From Qipengyuania marincola (lineage in GTDB: Bacteria; Pseudomonadota; Alphaproteobacteria; Sphingomonadales; Sphingomonadaceae): 64,000 bases of DNA. Made by a program: the position numbers and the translations under genes. Positions within the stretch are counted from its first letter, which is position 1; each line of letters starts with the position of its first letter. This document shows, piece after piece, positions 47,253-58,554 of this stretch. The DNA is taken from positions 62,001-126,000 of the forward strand of contig NZ_JARULC010000004.1 of the NCBI RefSeq assembly GCF_029688625.1, written 5' to 3'. Below the pieces are notes generated by a model that worked only from the letters and a program-made list of their open reading frames with translations, was not told the origin of the DNA and made no database searches.

Positions 47253-48301
47253 CAGATCGTCTCCTTCAGGGCTGCAAGGCTGTCATGCGCGATTGCGAGG
47301 GAACAGGCCCCGCGCGCCATCGAAAGAAAGTTCGCATCGCCGCGTTCTGTTCGCTTGACGAAGGCCGCGCTGAATACGGCGGTCGATACGCCGTGCAGAA
47401 TTCCGCGGCGATAATCCTCGTGGATTTCCCTGCGTGACAAAGCCACGCCTCGCTGCGCCATTTGCGAAAGCCAGAGGTCGAGCAGTTCCTCCTCATGCCG
47501 ACGCCACATCGTCTCTCCCAGACCGCAACCCATCAGATAGCCAATGTCGGTCATCGCCTTGCCAGCAGCTACGGTCTGCCAATCGAGAATTGCGATAGGT
47601 TCTGCCCCGCCGCGAATATCGAACAGCATATTGTCGAGGCGGAAGTCGCCGTGAACCACGCATTGGATGTCTGGCTCGCGGTGGAAATATATCGGGGCCA
47701 GCTCGGAGAGTTCATCGCACAGGGCCATATGATCAGCGGGGAGGGTATCGGCGTACCGATCACGAAACACTGCCTGGGCCTGCGGATACAGGGTGGCAAC
47801 CGTCGCCCCGAGGTCGTCCGCCGGCTGAATCCATTCCGCTTCGAGTATATCCGCCCTTCCCCAACTCAGCGCATGGATCGCTGCGGCCTGCCGGATGGCC
47901 TCTTGCGCTCGCTCCAGTGAGGTACCTGCGATCTGGTCGCCCTGCTCGGCCGGCCCGAGGTCTTCGAACAGCATCGCGAACTCGCTGCCATCGGCAGTGA
48001 CGTCGGCGAAATGGACACGGGGAACGCGCACCGCGAGATGCGGCGCAGCATGACGGTAGAACTCCACCTCCTTGCGATAGAGGCCGAACGTCGTGGCGGT
48101 GGCCCTGCTCGCTTCGTCGGCAGCACTGAACTTGCCAGCCATCGTGAACGGCTCGCCTTCGCCTGCGATAAAGAAACGCACGCTGTCGCCAACCTGCCCC
48201 GTACCGATCGCTTCCCAGCGAACGCTGTCGATCCGCATGCCGAGCACTTCGCCCAGCCATTGCGCGGTCACCTCGTCCGGATGGACAGGAAAATCTGCCA
48301 A
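47252..48301 (-). CDS. Phosphotransferase (EcKL/APH-like kinase)
   Basis: 349 residues from a TTG at 48301, chosen for the GGAGAGGGG directly upstream; another TTG lies five codons earlier. Aminoglycoside-phosphotransferase fold: N-lobe MAGKFSAADEAS, catalytic HGDFRLDNMLFD and ILDWQTVAAG metal site. The CVVHGDF/GDFRLDN pattern and length match the ecdysteroid-kinase-like group that phosphorylates small hydroxylated lipophilic molecules. Coupled to the CrtC-like gene. Confidence 0.8.
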   Translation of the reverse strand: MADFPVHPDEVTAQWLGEVLGMRIDSVRWEAIGTGQVGDSVRFFIAGEGEPFTMAGKFSAADEASRATATTFGLYRKEVEFYRHAAPHLAVRVPRVHFADVTADGSEFAMLFEDLGPAEQGDQIAGTSLERAQEAIRQAAAIHALSWGRADILEAEWIQPADDLGATVATLYPQAQAVFRDRYADTLPADHMALCDELSELAPIYFHREPDIQCVVHGDFRLDNMLFDIRGGAEPIAILDWQTVAAGKAMTDIGYLMGCGLGETMWRRHEEELLDLWLSQMAQRGVALSRREIHEDYRRGILHGVSTAVFSAAFVKRTERGDANFLSMARGACSLAIAHDSLAALKETI

Positions 48302-48379
48302 GCCCCTCTCCCACAAAGAGCAGTCCTGGAACGCTAGCTGCTACGAGGCGTCGTGACAATCAGCAGCGAAAGGTCAGCC

Positions 48380-50004
<1,625 letters not shown>

Positions 50005-50106
50005 CTATGCGTCGGAACATCGCGGCGCAAGTTGCGTTGCACAAAGGAACTCCCGGTCCAGAGCCGACTGGGGGGTTGTTTACGAATAGAGGGGAAGGAC
50101 GAAATA

Positions 50107-50742
50107 ATGGCCGAAACCACCGGAAACGGCGCACCGAAGAAGCGCAAGAGCCCCGCCAAGAAAACACCCGCTGCCGCAAAGCCCCGCAAGACCGTGGCGA
50201 AGACGGCCACCGCGAAGGAGACAACACCCGTGACCGACACTGCACACACCACCACGCCGACATCCGACAATCGCGCCGAGGCGAAGTCGCGCTTCAACGC
50301 CGCGCTCGAAGAAGCGAAGGCTGGTGCTGCCGCGCTCAAAGCCGAAGGGCGGGAGCGTGCCGGTGCCTATCGCGCACAGGCCAAGGGCAAGGGCGACGAT
50401 TGGGTTGCGGATGCCAAGGCCTATGGCGAAGACGCCAAGGTCAAGGGCCGCGAGCTTGCCACCGAAGGTAAGGTCAAGGCCAGCGAAGGTATGCGCTCGC
50501 TCAGCCGAGTAGTGAACGAGAATGCATACCAGGTGGATGAGAAGCTGGGCGCGAAATACGGCGACTATGCTCGCACCGCCTCCAAATCGCTCGACGATTA
50601 CGCCGCGAAGCTCGACGAGAAGAGCGTAGACGATCTGGTCGAGGACGGCCGCGAATTCGTTCGTCGCAGTCCGGGCAAGGCGCTTGGTATCGCCGCAGTC
50701 GCCGGCTTCTTCCTGTCGCGCCTCTTCGGCCGTTCGCGCTGA
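50107..50742 (+). CDS. ElaB/DUF883-like protein with histone-H1-like N-terminus
   Basis: 211 residues. The first 50 residues are Lys/Ala/Pro-rich with KKRKSPAKK-type repeats, like bacterial H1-like proteins. The rest is helical and amphipathic, ending in a C-terminal membrane segment (GKALGIAAVAGFFLSRLF) followed by basic residues, the ElaB/YqjD/DUF883 signature; in Escherichia coli these tail-anchored proteins bind ribosomes. GGAAGGA precedes ATG 50107. First of four genes. Confidence 0.7.
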   Translation: MAETTGNGAPKKRKSPAKKTPAAAKPRKTVAKTATAKETTPVTDTAHTTTPTSDNRAEAKSRFNAALEEAKAGAAALKAEGRERAGAYRAQAKGKGDDWVADAKAYGEDAKVKGRELATEGKVKASEGMRSLSRVVNENAYQVDEKLGAKYGDYARTASKSLDDYAAKLDEKSVDDLVEDGREFVRRSPGKALGIAAVAGFFLSRLFGRSR

Positions 50743-50764
50743 ACGCCGGGGCGCGGGGGCAAGA

Positions 50765-51196
50765 ATGAGGGACGACGACAGCGATCGGGAGGCCGGAGAA
50801 TATTCCGGCCCCCTCGACACGCCTGACGACTATGAACCCGAGGAGCAGGTGCAGGGCCACTCTGATCCATCACTCATGGATGACGTGGTGGCCTTGTTCG
50901 AGGACGGCAAGACGTATGCCGAAGCCGAAATTGCCTATCAAAAAAGCCGCGCCGGGTTTGCCGCCAATCAGCTTAAGGGGGCTGTGGCCCTCATTTTCGC
51001 CGCGTTTGGCGTATTTCACCTCGCCCTCATTGCCCTGGTCGTGGGTCTCGTTATCGCTCTGGTGCCCATCATCGGCCCGTGGGCCGCTACCGGTCTTGTC
51101 ACGCTGGCGCTGATTATCGCCGGCGTTATCTTGCTACGGGTGCTGAAGGGACGGATCGATGCGATCCGTGACGCCTATTCGGAGAACGACCGATGA
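50765..51196 (+). CDS. Phage-holin-family (YqjE-like) membrane protein
   Basis: 143 residues: an acidic N-terminus, an amphipathic helix (DVVALFEDGKTYAEAEIAYQKS) and two membrane segments at about 78-100 and 105-125. This is the DUF1469/YqjE pattern, placed in a holin superfamily by name only; no phage genes are nearby. Between ElaB-like genes this is the usual yqjD-yqjE-like arrangement. Its stop overlaps the next start (ATGA). Confidence 0.7.
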   Translation: MRDDDSDREAGEYSGPLDTPDDYEPEEQVQGHSDPSLMDDVVALFEDGKTYAEAEIAYQKSRAGFAANQLKGAVALIFAAFGVFHLALIALVVGLVIALVPIIGPWAATGLVTLALIIAGVILLRVLKGRIDAIRDAYSENDR

Positions 51197-51513
51197 GTGA
51201 TCGCCGCGCCCGTATGCTCGAAGATCGTTATTTGCGCGACAGTGCCCGCGCGCTCGTCGAGGCGGATTTCGAGAACCTTAAGGCGGATCTCGATCACAAA
51301 GGTCTGGCGACGCGTGCACTCGACACCTTCAAGGACGGGGCGGTCGACATATACGAGGAAGCCGTCGATATGGCCGATGACAACAAGGGTGCTCTCGCTG
51401 CGCTGCTTGCTGCCGTGGTCGTGTGGTTCGCGCGCAATCCAATCCTCGATCTGTTTGGTATGGGCAAGGACGACGACACGGATGATGAGCGCGCCGAACC
51501 GGCGGAACAATGA
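51193..51513 (+). CDS. Small tail-anchored protein in the ElaB/YqjE operon
   Basis: 106 residues: a charged helical region with RARMLEDRYLRDSARALVEADF, one membrane segment at about 66-82 (GALAALLAAVVVWFARNPIL) and an acidic tail. It occupies the position of YqjK in the yqjDEK order but I do not see clear YqjK homology. Overlaps the YqjE-like gene by four bases. Confidence 0.6.
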   Translation: MSDRRARMLEDRYLRDSARALVEADFENLKADLDHKGLATRALDTFKDGAVDIYEEAVDMADDNKGALAALLAAVVVWFARNPILDLFGMGKDDDTDDERAEPAEQ

Positions 51514-51560
51514 TTGCGCCTCGCCCGTTCTAACTCCGAACACTAAATGCGGAGAAATCC

Positions 51561-52094
51561 ATGTCCGAGACAGCCGAAAACACCAACGTCACCCCTATCA
51601 GCGCCGACAGCCAGCTGAGCGATGAACAGAAGCGCGCGCAGCTTCGCAAGAAGATCGAAGCCGGCGAGAAGCGCAATGCAGAACGCAGCTTCGCCGATCA
51701 AGCGAAGGACGTGGCCGATAGCGCAGTCGAATTTACCAAGAAGCATCCGTTTGCCGTCGTTGGCGGTGCCATCGTCATCGGACTTGCCATCGGTGCAATG
51801 ACGCGTCCGGGACGTCGCTTGAGCCGCCGCGGTGGCGCACTTGCAACCCTCGCATTCGATAGCCTGCTCGCATATGGCGCACGCGCAATCGATGGCGCTG
51901 CAAATGCTGCTGAGTATGCCGGTGATCGGCTCGAAGATTTCGGCGATAGCGCTTCCACTACCGCACGTGGATTGCGTCGTGACGCAGCCTATCGTTTCGA
52001 TGTAGCCAGCGATGCGCTCAAGGCGAATTCGCGCAAGGCCGCCCGGGTTGGCTCACGCAATGCCCGCTCGCTGAAGACTCGTTTCGGTTACTGA
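51561..52094 (+). CDS. DUF883-like membrane-associated helical protein
   Basis: 177 residues. SFADQAKDVADSAVEFTKKHPFAVVGGAIVIGLAIGAM gives, in its first part, an amphipathic helix and then one membrane segment at about residues 65-82, the DUF883 pattern, here placed centrally. The C-terminal half is a long Ala/Arg-rich helix with repeated aromatic and Arg residues. GGAG lies upstream of ATG 51561. Last gene of the operon, followed by a strong terminator. Confidence 0.65.
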   Translation: MSETAENTNVTPISADSQLSDEQKRAQLRKKIEAGEKRNAERSFADQAKDVADSAVEFTKKHPFAVVGGAIVIGLAIGAMTRPGRRLSRRGGALATLAFDSLLAYGARAIDGAANAAEYAGDRLEDFGDSASTTARGLRRDAAYRFDVASDALKANSRKAARVGSRNARSLKTRFGY

Positions 52095-52116
52095 TAACCT
52101 TCAAACCGATGCCAAT

Positions 52117-52150
52117 GCGGCGCGGCAGGCTTGCCTGTCGCGCCGCTTTC
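52117..52150 (+). terminator. Hairpin terminator after the ElaB/YqjE-like operon
   Basis: GCGGCGCGGCAGGC (52117-52130) pairs with GCCTGTCGCGCCGC (52133-52146) with one G-T, 14 pairs in all, then TTTC. The loop is very short unless the innermost pairs open. Confidence 0.72.
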
Positions 52151-52197
52151 GCTATGGGGCCGAGGCAATCTCCCTCCCCATCTGAGAAAGCGGTTCC

Positions 52198-52428
52198 ATG
52201 GAAGAGAAAGAAGCCAAGCAGACACTGTACCTGGTCATGGGCGGCCGCGTGACCGATCCGCGCGACGTGACTTTTGCCGATCCTGAAAGCATCCACGTCG
52301 CCGGCGTATTCAGCGATTACGACTCGGCGGTCGATGCATGGCGCGCCAATGCGCAGCGCACGGTCGACGATGCCGAGATGAAATACGTCGTGGTCCACCT
52401 GCACAAGCTACTCGATCCCGCCGCCTGA
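52198..52428 (+). CDS. DUF4170 domain protein
   Basis: 76 residues: YLVMGGRVTDPRDVTFADPESIHVAG followed by YDSAVDAWRANAQRTVDDAEMKYVVVHLH (parts shown: LVMGGRVTDPRDVTF, DAWRANAQRTVDDA), the complete DUF4170 domain of alphaproteobacteria. Function unknown. The acetyltransferase gene begins nine bases after its stop. Confidence 0.85.
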   Translation: MEEKEAKQTLYLVMGGRVTDPRDVTFADPESIHVAGVFSDYDSAVDAWRANAQRTVDDAEMKYVVVHLHKLLDPAA

Positions 52429-52437
52429 AAAACCCGC

Positions 52438-52914
52438 ATGGCCTATGCGATCCGTCCGTTTCGCGATGACGATGCGGAGGCGGTGGCTGACGTCTGCGCC
52501 GCGGCAATCGAGGCTATCGGTCCACGCGCCTATTCGAAAAAGCAGGTCGCTGCGTGGCGCGCGCGCCATCCGGGTGCGCAACGCTATCGCGATCTAGCCG
52601 CAGAAGGCGCAGAGATTATCGTCGCCGTCGACGACGCAGGCAATCCGGTCGCATATGCATTGCTTGAGCGCGATGGGCATCTGGACCATCTCTACAGCCA
52701 CCCGGATCACACGCGGCAGGGCCTGGCGGATCAGTTACTGGCCGAAGCCGAAGTACTTGCGCGCAAATGGGGCGAGGAGCGACTTTACACCGAAGCAAGC
52801 GAGCTCGCCCGCCCGGCTTTCGAGCGGGTCGGCTACGCGGTGACGCACAAGCGAGAATTCGAGATCGACGGCGTAGCGATCCACAATTGGGCCATGGAAA
52901 AGGCGCTGGACTGA
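52438..52914 (+). CDS. GNAT family N-acetyltransferase
   Basis: 158 residues. GNAT fold: IRPFRDDDAEAVADVC at the N-terminus, DHLYSHPDHTRQGLADQLLAEAE as the acetyl-CoA-binding motif A (R/Q-x-x-G-x-A), and a C-terminal ASELARPAFERVGY strand-helix. Substrate unknown. It converges with greA across 22 bases. Confidence 0.88.
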   Translation: MAYAIRPFRDDDAEAVADVCAAAIEAIGPRAYSKKQVAAWRARHPGAQRYRDLAAEGAEIIVAVDDAGNPVAYALLERDGHLDHLYSHPDHTRQGLADQLLAEAEVLARKWGEERLYTEASELARPAFERVGYAVTHKREFEIDGVAIHNWAMEKALD

Positions 52915-52936
52915 CAGCACCTTTTCCGCCGCGCGC

Positions 52937-53404
52937 TCAGATGAACTCGATCTTCTCGATCAGGTAGAACTTGTCGCCCGAAGGAACGGTGACCTCGACC
53001 TCTTCTTCGACCTGCTTGCCGATGAGCGCGCGGCCGATGGGCGAATTGTAGCTGATCCGGCCTTTCGATGCGTCCGCCTCGGTCTGGCCCACGATCTGGT
53101 ACTTGATCGGCTTGTCGTCCTCGTCGAGCAGAGTGACGGTCGCACCGAAGATCACCTTGTCGCCCGACAAGGTCGAAGGATCGATGATCTGCGCACGGCT
53201 GACCTTGTCCTCCAGCTCGGCAATTTGTGCCTCGACCTGACCCTGTCGTTCCTTAGCGGCGTGATACTCCGCGTTTTCCGACAGGTCGCCATGCGCGCGT
53301 GCTTCCTCGATCGCGTCGACGATCAGCGGGCGTTCCGCACGCAGCGTCTTGAGATCGGCAGTGATCTTTTCGTAGCCTTCGGCCAGCATCGGCACCTTTT
53401 CCAT
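52937..53404 (-). CDS. greA: Transcription elongation factor GreA
   Basis: 155 residues. N-terminal coiled coil carrying the acidic tip ([14 protein letters not shown]) and C-terminal FKBP-like domain ([20 protein letters not shown] in part). Rescues backtracked RNA polymerase by stimulating RNA cleavage. AAGGA precedes ATG 53404. It is downstream of carB on the same strand, separated by a large hairpin. Confidence 0.96.
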   Translation of the reverse strand: MEKVPMLAEGYEKITADLKTLRAERPLIVDAIEEARAHGDLSENAEYHAAKERQGQVEAQIAELEDKVSRAQIIDPSTLSGDKVIFGATVTLLDEDDKPIKYQIVGQTEADASKGRISYNSPIGRALIGKQVEEEVEVTVPSGDKFYLIEKIEFI

Positions 53405-53439
53405 GGCGCGCGTCCTTCCTGTTCTCCCCTCCCCTTTTT

Positions 53440-53493
53440 CGACAATTCGAACCCGGCCCGCCGTTCTGCGGGGCCGATCGGGTTCGAATGTCG
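53440..53493 (-). terminator. Long imperfect hairpin between carB and greA
   Basis: The outer arms, 53440-53455 and 53479-53493, pair over 15 bases with one bulged A; inner GC-rich bases add a second helix. On the minus strand it follows the carB stop by 22 bases and precedes greA by 36. It is followed by purines, not T, so it may be an attenuator, processing site or weak terminator. Confidence 0.6.
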
Positions 53494-53514
53494 GGAGGAA
53501 ATCGCGTTAATCTG

Positions 53515-56500
53515 TCAGCTATAATAGTCCTGCAGCGAACGCACTTCAAGCTGCTCCGGTGAAACCTCCGCAATCGCGCGCGCGGCGGCGAGGCTGGCGG
53601 CGGCGGTGGTGTAATACGGCAGCTTCTTCTCGAGCGCGGCTTCGCGGATGGACTGGCTGTCGAGCAGCGATTGCCAGCCTTCGGTGGTGTTGAAGATGAG
53701 CGCCACCTCGCCGTCGATGATCGCATCGACGATATGCGGACGCCCTTCGGCCACCTTGTTCACCTGCTCGACGTCGAGACCGCGATCCGCAAGGAAGCGA
53801 TGCGTGCCACCGGTCGCGATGACGCGGAAGCCATGCTCGAGCAAAGTTTTCACTGCCGGCAGGATCACTTCCTTGTCGCTATCCTTGACCGAGACGAACA
53901 GCGTTCCCTCGCGCGGCGGGACCATACCTGCGCCCAGCTGCGACTTCAGGAAGGCGGCGGGGAAATCGCGATCGATGCCCATCACCTCGCCAGTCGACTT
54001 CATCTCCGGGCTGAGCACTGGGTCGGCACCGGGGAAACGCGCGAAGGGGAAGACGGCTTCCTTCACCGCCATATGCTTCGGACGGATGTCGAAGGGTTCG
54101 AACTCGTGCAGGCCCTCGCCCGCCATAACGCGCGCGGCAATCTTCGCGATCGGCCGGCCAATCGCCTTGGCGACGAAGGGCACGGTGCGGCTCGCGCGAG
54201 GGTTGACCTCGATGAGATAGACCTCGCCTTCCTTGACTGCGAACTGCACGTTCATCAACCCGCGCACCTGCAGCGCTTTGGCAAGCGCCTCTGCCTGGCG
54301 CTCCATCTCGGCGATGATATCGTCCGGCAGGCTGTAGGGCGGAATGGTGCAGGCGCTGTCGCCCGAATGGACGCCGGCCTCTTCGATATGCTGCATTACG
54401 CCCGCGATGCGGACCTCGAAACCATCGGCCACCACATCGACATCGCATTCCACCGCATCGCGCAGATACTGGTCGACCAGCACGGGGCTGTCGCCGGATA
54501 CGTTCACCGCAGTGGCAATGTAGTCGTCGAGCTGCGCTTCGCTGTCGACGATCTCCATCGCGCGGCCGCCTAGGACGTAGCTCGGGCGCAGCAGCACCGG
54601 GTATCCGATACGCGCAGCCACGGCAGCAGCTTCGTCGCGACTGCGGGCGATGCCATTGTCAGGTTGCTTCAACTTGAGCTTGTTGACCAGCTTGGCGAAC
54701 CGCTCGCGGTCCTCGGCCAGGTCGATCGCGTCGGGGCTCGTGCCCAGGATCGGGATGCCCTCCCGCTCCAGCGCATTGGCGAGTTTCAGCGGAGTCTGAC
54801 CGCCGAACTGGACGATCACGCCGACGACTTCGCCCTTCGACATTTCGACGCGCAGGATCTCGAGCACGTCTTCCTCGGTCAGCGGCTCGAAGTAGAGGCG
54901 GTCCGACGTGTCGTAGTCTGTCGAGACAGTTTCCGGATTGCAGTTGACCATGATGGTCTCGAACCCTGCCTCGGCCAGCGCGAAACAGGCGTGGACGCAG
55001 CAATAGTCGAACTCGATGCCCTGCCCGATCCGGTTCGGGCCGCCGCCGAGAATGACGATCTTCTTGCGGTCGGACGGGTCGGCCTCGTCTTCGGGCTCGC
55101 CGAAAGTGGGGGCCTCGTAAGTCGAGTACATGTAGGGCGTGATTGCCTCGAACTCGGCGGCGCAGCTGTCGATGCGCTTGAAAACCGGAAAGACGCCGAG
55201 TTTGTGGCGCAACTGACGCACCTCTTCCTCGCTGGTCGCCCCGGCCATGGCGCGCAGGGCGTCGTGAAGCAGGCCCGAGCTTTTCGCCCGTGTCTCGCCC
55301 AGCCCGCCGGCCACGCCGACGGAACGCACCGCGAGTGTTGCAAGCCGCTTGTCGGAAAAGCCCATTGCCTTGAGGCGGCGCATCTCGTCGGCGCTATTGG
55401 GCAGGCCATTGTGGCCGATCATCTTCTCTTCGTAGATGATCGCTTCGATCTGCCGCAGGAACCAGGGGTCGAAACCGGTGATCTGGGCGATTTCCTCGAC
55501 CGTGAACTCTTCGCGGAAGGCCTGCGCGATCTTGAGGATGCGGTCGGGGCGGCGCTGGCTGAGCGCGGCGGTGATCTTCTCCTTCGAAACGCCTTCCAGC
55601 TCGGGCACGCGATTGAAGCCGTCGAGCCCCGTTTCCAGGCCGCGCAGCGCCTTTTGCATCGATTCCGCAAAGCAGCGACCGATCGCCATCACCTCGCCGA
55701 CCGACTTCATCGCGGTCGAGAGGTCCGGCTTCGATCCCTTGAACTTCTCGAAAGCGAAGCGCGGGATCTTGGTCACGACATAGTCGATGGTCGGCTCGAA
55801 CGATGCCGGGGTCGCGCCGGTGATCTCGTTCTGGATTTCGTCCAGCGTATAGCCCACGGCCAGCTTCGCCGCGACGCGGGCGATGGGGAAGCCGGTAGCC
55901 TTGGAGGCCAGCGCCGAGGAGCGCGAGACGCGCGGGTTCATCTCGATCACGATCAGGCGGCCATCCTTGGGATTGACTGCGAACTGCACGTTCGAACCGC
56001 CTGTTTCCACACCGATTTCGCGCAGCACGTTGATGCTGGCGGTGCGCATGATCTGGTATTCCTTGTCGGTCAGCGTCAGCGCCGGGGCGACGGTGATGGA
56101 ATCGCCCGTGTGCACGCCCATCGGATCGACGTTCTCGATCGCGCAGATGATGATGCAATTGTCCTTGCGGTCGCGCACCACCTCCATCTCGAACTCCTTC
56201 CACCCGAGGAGCGATTCCTCGATCAGGACTTCGGTGGTGGGCGAGGCATCGAGGCCCTCGCGCACGATCTTCTCGAATTCGGCCTTGTTGTAGGCGATGC
56301 CGCCGCCGGTGCCGCCCAGCGTGAAGCTGGGGCGGATGATCGCGGGCAGGCCGGTGCGTTCGAGCACTTCATAGGCCTCGTCCACGGTATGTGCCACGCC
56401 GCTGCGCGCGCTTTCGAGGCCGATGCTGTCCATCGCCTCGCGGAAGCGCTGCCGGTTTTCGGCCTTGTCGATGGCGTCGGCCTTGGCACCGATCATCTCG

Positions 56501-56862
56501 ACGCCGTATTTCTCCAGCACGCCCATCTCGTCGAGCTTGAGCGCGCAGTTCAGCGCCGTCTGCCCGCCCATCGTGGGTAGCACCGCATCGGGCCGCTCCT
56601 TCTCGATGATCTTGGCGACGATTTCCGGCGTGATCGGTTCGATATAGGTTACGCCGTCCGGCCCGCCGTTTTCGCCCGCGACCATTTCCGGATCGGTCAT
56701 GATCGTGGCCGGGTTGGAATTGACCAGGATGACCCGGTAGCCCTCCTCCTTCAGCGCCTTGATCGCCTGCGTGCCGGAATAGTCGAACTCGCAGGCCTGG
56801 CCGATGATGATCGGGCCAGCGCCAATGACGAGGATAGAGGAGATGTCAGTGCGTTTGGGCAT
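53515..56862 (-). CDS. carB: Carbamoyl-phosphate synthase large subunit
   Basis: 1115 residues. Two homologous ATP-grasp halves: [20 protein letters not shown] in the first and [20 protein letters not shown] in the second, each with ATP-binding and E[14 protein letters not shown] / [10 protein letters not shown] motifs, then the C-terminal MGS-like allosteric domain. Makes carbamoyl phosphate for arginine and pyrimidines with CarA. Its ATG lies one base after the stop of the unknown gene upstream and has no clear ribosome binding site, so it depends on coupling. Confidence 0.97.
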   Translation of the reverse strand: MPKRTDISSILVIGAGPIIIGQACEFDYSGTQAIKALKEEGYRVILVNSNPATIMTDPEMVAGENGGPDGVTYIEPITPEIVAKIIEKERPDAVLPTMGGQTALNCALKLDEMGVLEKYGVEMIGAKADAIDKAENRQRFREAMDSIGLESARSGVAHTVDEAYEVLERTGLPAIIRPSFTLGGTGGGIAYNKAEFEKIVREGLDASPTTEVLIEESLLGWKEFEMEVVRDRKDNCIIICAIENVDPMGVHTGDSITVAPALTLTDKEYQIMRTASINVLREIGVETGGSNVQFAVNPKDGRLIVIEMNPRVSRSSALASKATGFPIARVAAKLAVGYTLDEIQNEITGATPASFEPTIDYVVTKIPRFAFEKFKGSKPDLSTAMKSVGEVMAIGRCFAESMQKALRGLETGLDGFNRVPELEGVSKEKITAALSQRRPDRILKIAQAFREEFTVEEIAQITGFDPWFLRQIEAIIYEEKMIGHNGLPNSADEMRRLKAMGFSDKRLATLAVRSVGVAGGLGETRAKSSGLLHDALRAMAGATSEEEVRQLRHKLGVFPVFKRIDSCAAEFEAITPYMYSTYEAPTFGEPEDEADPSDRKKIVILGGGPNRIGQGIEFDYCCVHACFALAEAGFETIMVNCNPETVSTDYDTSDRLYFEPLTEEDVLEILRVEMSKGEVVGVIVQFGGQTPLKLANALEREGIPILGTSPDAIDLAEDRERFAKLVNKLKLKQPDNGIARSRDEAAAVAARIGYPVLLRPSYVLGGRAMEIVDSEAQLDDYIATAVNVSGDSPVLVDQYLRDAVECDVDVVADGFEVRIAGVMQHIEEAGVHSGDSACTIPPYSLPDDIIAEMERQAEALAKALQVRGLMNVQFAVKEGEVYLIEVNPRASRTVPFVAKAIGRPIAKIAARVMAGEGLHEFEPFDIRPKHMAVKEAVFPFARFPGADPVLSPEMKSTGEVMGIDRDFPAAFLKSQLGAGMVPPREGTLFVSVKDSDKEVILPAVKTLLEHGFRVIATGGTHRFLADRGLDVEQVNKVAEGRPHIVDAIIDGEVALIFNTTEGWQSLLDSQSIREAALEKKLPYYTTAAASLAAARAIAEVSPEQLEVRSLQDYYS

Positions 56863-56863
56863 T

Positions 56864-57379
56864 CTAGAGCCAATCTTTCATAATCGCGATGCTAATTGCG
56901 CCGATGGTTATTGCGACGATAACGCCAACCCAACCAGCCCAAGCTATTTCGGGTTTATCTGATTTTTGGGGGTGGGAACTCAGATTGTTTTCGACATTTA
57001 CGACGACTTGTGGCGTAGTCTGAATGTCGTTCCCTGAGGTTTTTATGCTCTTGGCATGTGACGGAATGAGATCGCTCAATTCTGCGCGAGAAGCCTTCCA
57101 AACTGTATGCTCGTCCGTATCTTCGCGCTCGAATGCGCGTTCAGCTGTTGCCAGCCCTGCCCGGGTCACCTGATATCCTGACGCCCTCCAATTATCGAAA
57201 TTTGAGCTGGCAAGACCAAGCGATACAAGGTGATTAAGTGATATTTTCGCACGTGCGTCCGTAGTCGCAGGATGAAATTTCGCAGCAACTTGCTTTGCTG
57301 TGATGGGACGCCCTGTTGTTTCAGCTTCCTCAACGAGAATTAGCAAACACGCACTGTCCATGTCCGCAAGCGACGCCAC
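56864..57379 (-). CDS. Winged-helix protein with C-terminal membrane anchor, inserted in carAB
   Basis: 171 residues from a GTG at 57379 that overlaps the carA stop (TAGTG); ATG 57361 is the alternative. Residues about 10-75 look like a winged helix ([20 protein letters not shown], then [16 protein letters not shown] as wing). A polar linker follows, and the C-terminus is one membrane segment ([19 protein letters not shown]). G+C in the 60-base lines at 56941 and 57181 is 23 and 27, far below carA and carB. Probably acquired by transfer; no known function. Confidence 0.65.
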   Translation of the reverse strand: MASLADMDSACLLILVEEAETTGRPITAKQVAAKFHPATTDARAKISLNHLVSLGLASSNFDNWRASGYQVTRAGLATAERAFEREDTDEHTVWKASRAELSDLIPSHAKSIKTSGNDIQTTPQVVVNVENNLSSHPQKSDKPEIAWAGWVGVIVAITIGAISIAIMKDWL

Positions 57380-58554
57380 TAAAGCATTCCCACAAATTTC
57401 TCGAACAGGTAGAAACTGTCCTGCGGGCCGGGGCTCGCTTCCGGGTGATACTGGACCCCGAACGCCTTCTTGCCCTTGATCGAAATGCCGCAATTGGTGC
57501 CGTCGAACAGCGAGACGTGGGTCTGCTCAACCTCGGGCGGCAGCGTGTCGGCATCGACCGCGAAGCCGTGGTTCATGCTGGTGATCTCGACCAGCCCCTC
57601 GCTCTCGCCCCACTCGCCCCCGACGCGCTGCACAGGGTGGTTGGCGCCGCGGTGGCCCTGAAACATCTTGGCGGTCTTCGCCCCTGCCGCGAGGCCGAGC
57701 ATCTGGTGGCCGAGGCAGATGCCGAACAGCGGCACATCCGCGTCCAGCAGTCCCTTGATCACCGGCACGGCATACTCGCCCGTCGCCGCCGGATCGCCCG
57801 GGCCGTTGGAGAGAAACACGCCATCGGGCTTCAGCCGCATGATCTCGTCAAGCGAAGTGCGCGCGGGCACCACCGTCACCTTCGCGCCCGCTTTCATGAG
57901 GTTGCGGAAGATATTGTCCTTCGCGCCGTAATCGATCGCGACCACATGCGGCTTCGCATTGTCCGCCTTCGCGTAGCCGGTACCGAGCTGCCAATAGCCG
58001 CCCTGCCAGTCCTCCAGCACGCCGCGCGTCACGCCGGGAACGAGGTCGAGGCCTTCCAGCCCGCTCCATTCCGCTGCCTGGGCCTTCAGCGCCTTCACAT
58101 CGAACTGCCCGCGCGGGCTATGCGCGATCACTGCGTTCGGCGCGCCCGACAGGCGGATGCGGCGCGTCAGCGCGCGAGTGTCCACGCCCGACAGGCCTAT
58201 CTTGCCATGGCTCACGCACCATTCGACGAATTCGTTCTGTGCGCGGAAATTGGAATGCGGGGTCACCGCCTGGCGCACCACCAGCCCGACTGCGCCGAGG
58301 CCGCGGCTTTCCACATCCTCTTCGTTCGCGCCGACATTGCCGATATGCGGGAATGTGAAGGTGACGATCTGGCTGTCGTAGGAGGGATCGGTCATCACCT
58401 CCTGGTAGCCGGTCATGGCGGTGTTGAAGCACACCTCGCCCACGGCAGAGCCGGTCGCGCCGAAGCCCTTGCCCCAGATGCAGGTGCCGTCCGCGAGAAC
58501 GAGCACGCCCGTCGCGTCTTTGGGTTGCGCGTGCGAAAATACGGGCAGGGCCAT
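57379..58554 (-). CDS. carA: Carbamoyl-phosphate synthase small subunit
   Basis: 391 residues. N-terminal CPSase domain (FNTAMTGYQEVMTDPSY) and C-terminal class I glutamine amidotransferase with nucleophile Cys280 in GICLGHQML and the His-x-Glu of QYHPEASPGPQD. It supplies ammonia to CarB. A weak promoter candidate, TTGACG-17-TAGCCG, lies on the minus strand at 58628-58600. It diverges from yqeY. Confidence 0.96.
   Translation of the reverse strand: MALPVFSHAQPKDATGVLVLADGTCIWGKGFGATGSAVGEVCFNTAMTGYQEVMTDPSYDSQIVTFTFPHIGNVGANEEDVESRGLGAVGLVVRQAVTPHSNFRAQNEFVEWCVSHGKIGLSGVDTRALTRRIRLSGAPNAVIAHSPRGQFDVKALKAQAAEWSGLEGLDLVPGVTRGVLEDWQGGYWQLGTGYAKADNAKPHVVAIDYGAKDNIFRNLMKAGAKVTVVPARTSLDEIMRLKPDGVFLSNGPGDPAATGEYAVPVIKGLLDADVPLFGICLGHQMLGLAAGAKTAKMFQGHRGANHPVQRVGGEWGESEGLVEITSMNHGFAVDADTLPPEVEQTHVSLFDGTNCGISIKGKKAFGVQYHPEASPGPQDSFYLFEKFVGML

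Noticed and set aside
50765-51196. Holin gene as a sign of a prophage
   Set aside because: The holin-superfamily name covers YqjE-like housekeeping membrane proteins; no integrase, lysin, capsid or attachment site is nearby.
53479-53493. tRNA or tRNA-like remnant suggested by the GGTTCGAA motif
   Set aside because: No acceptor, D-arm or anticodon arm can be built around it; the motif is simply one arm of an inverted repeat.
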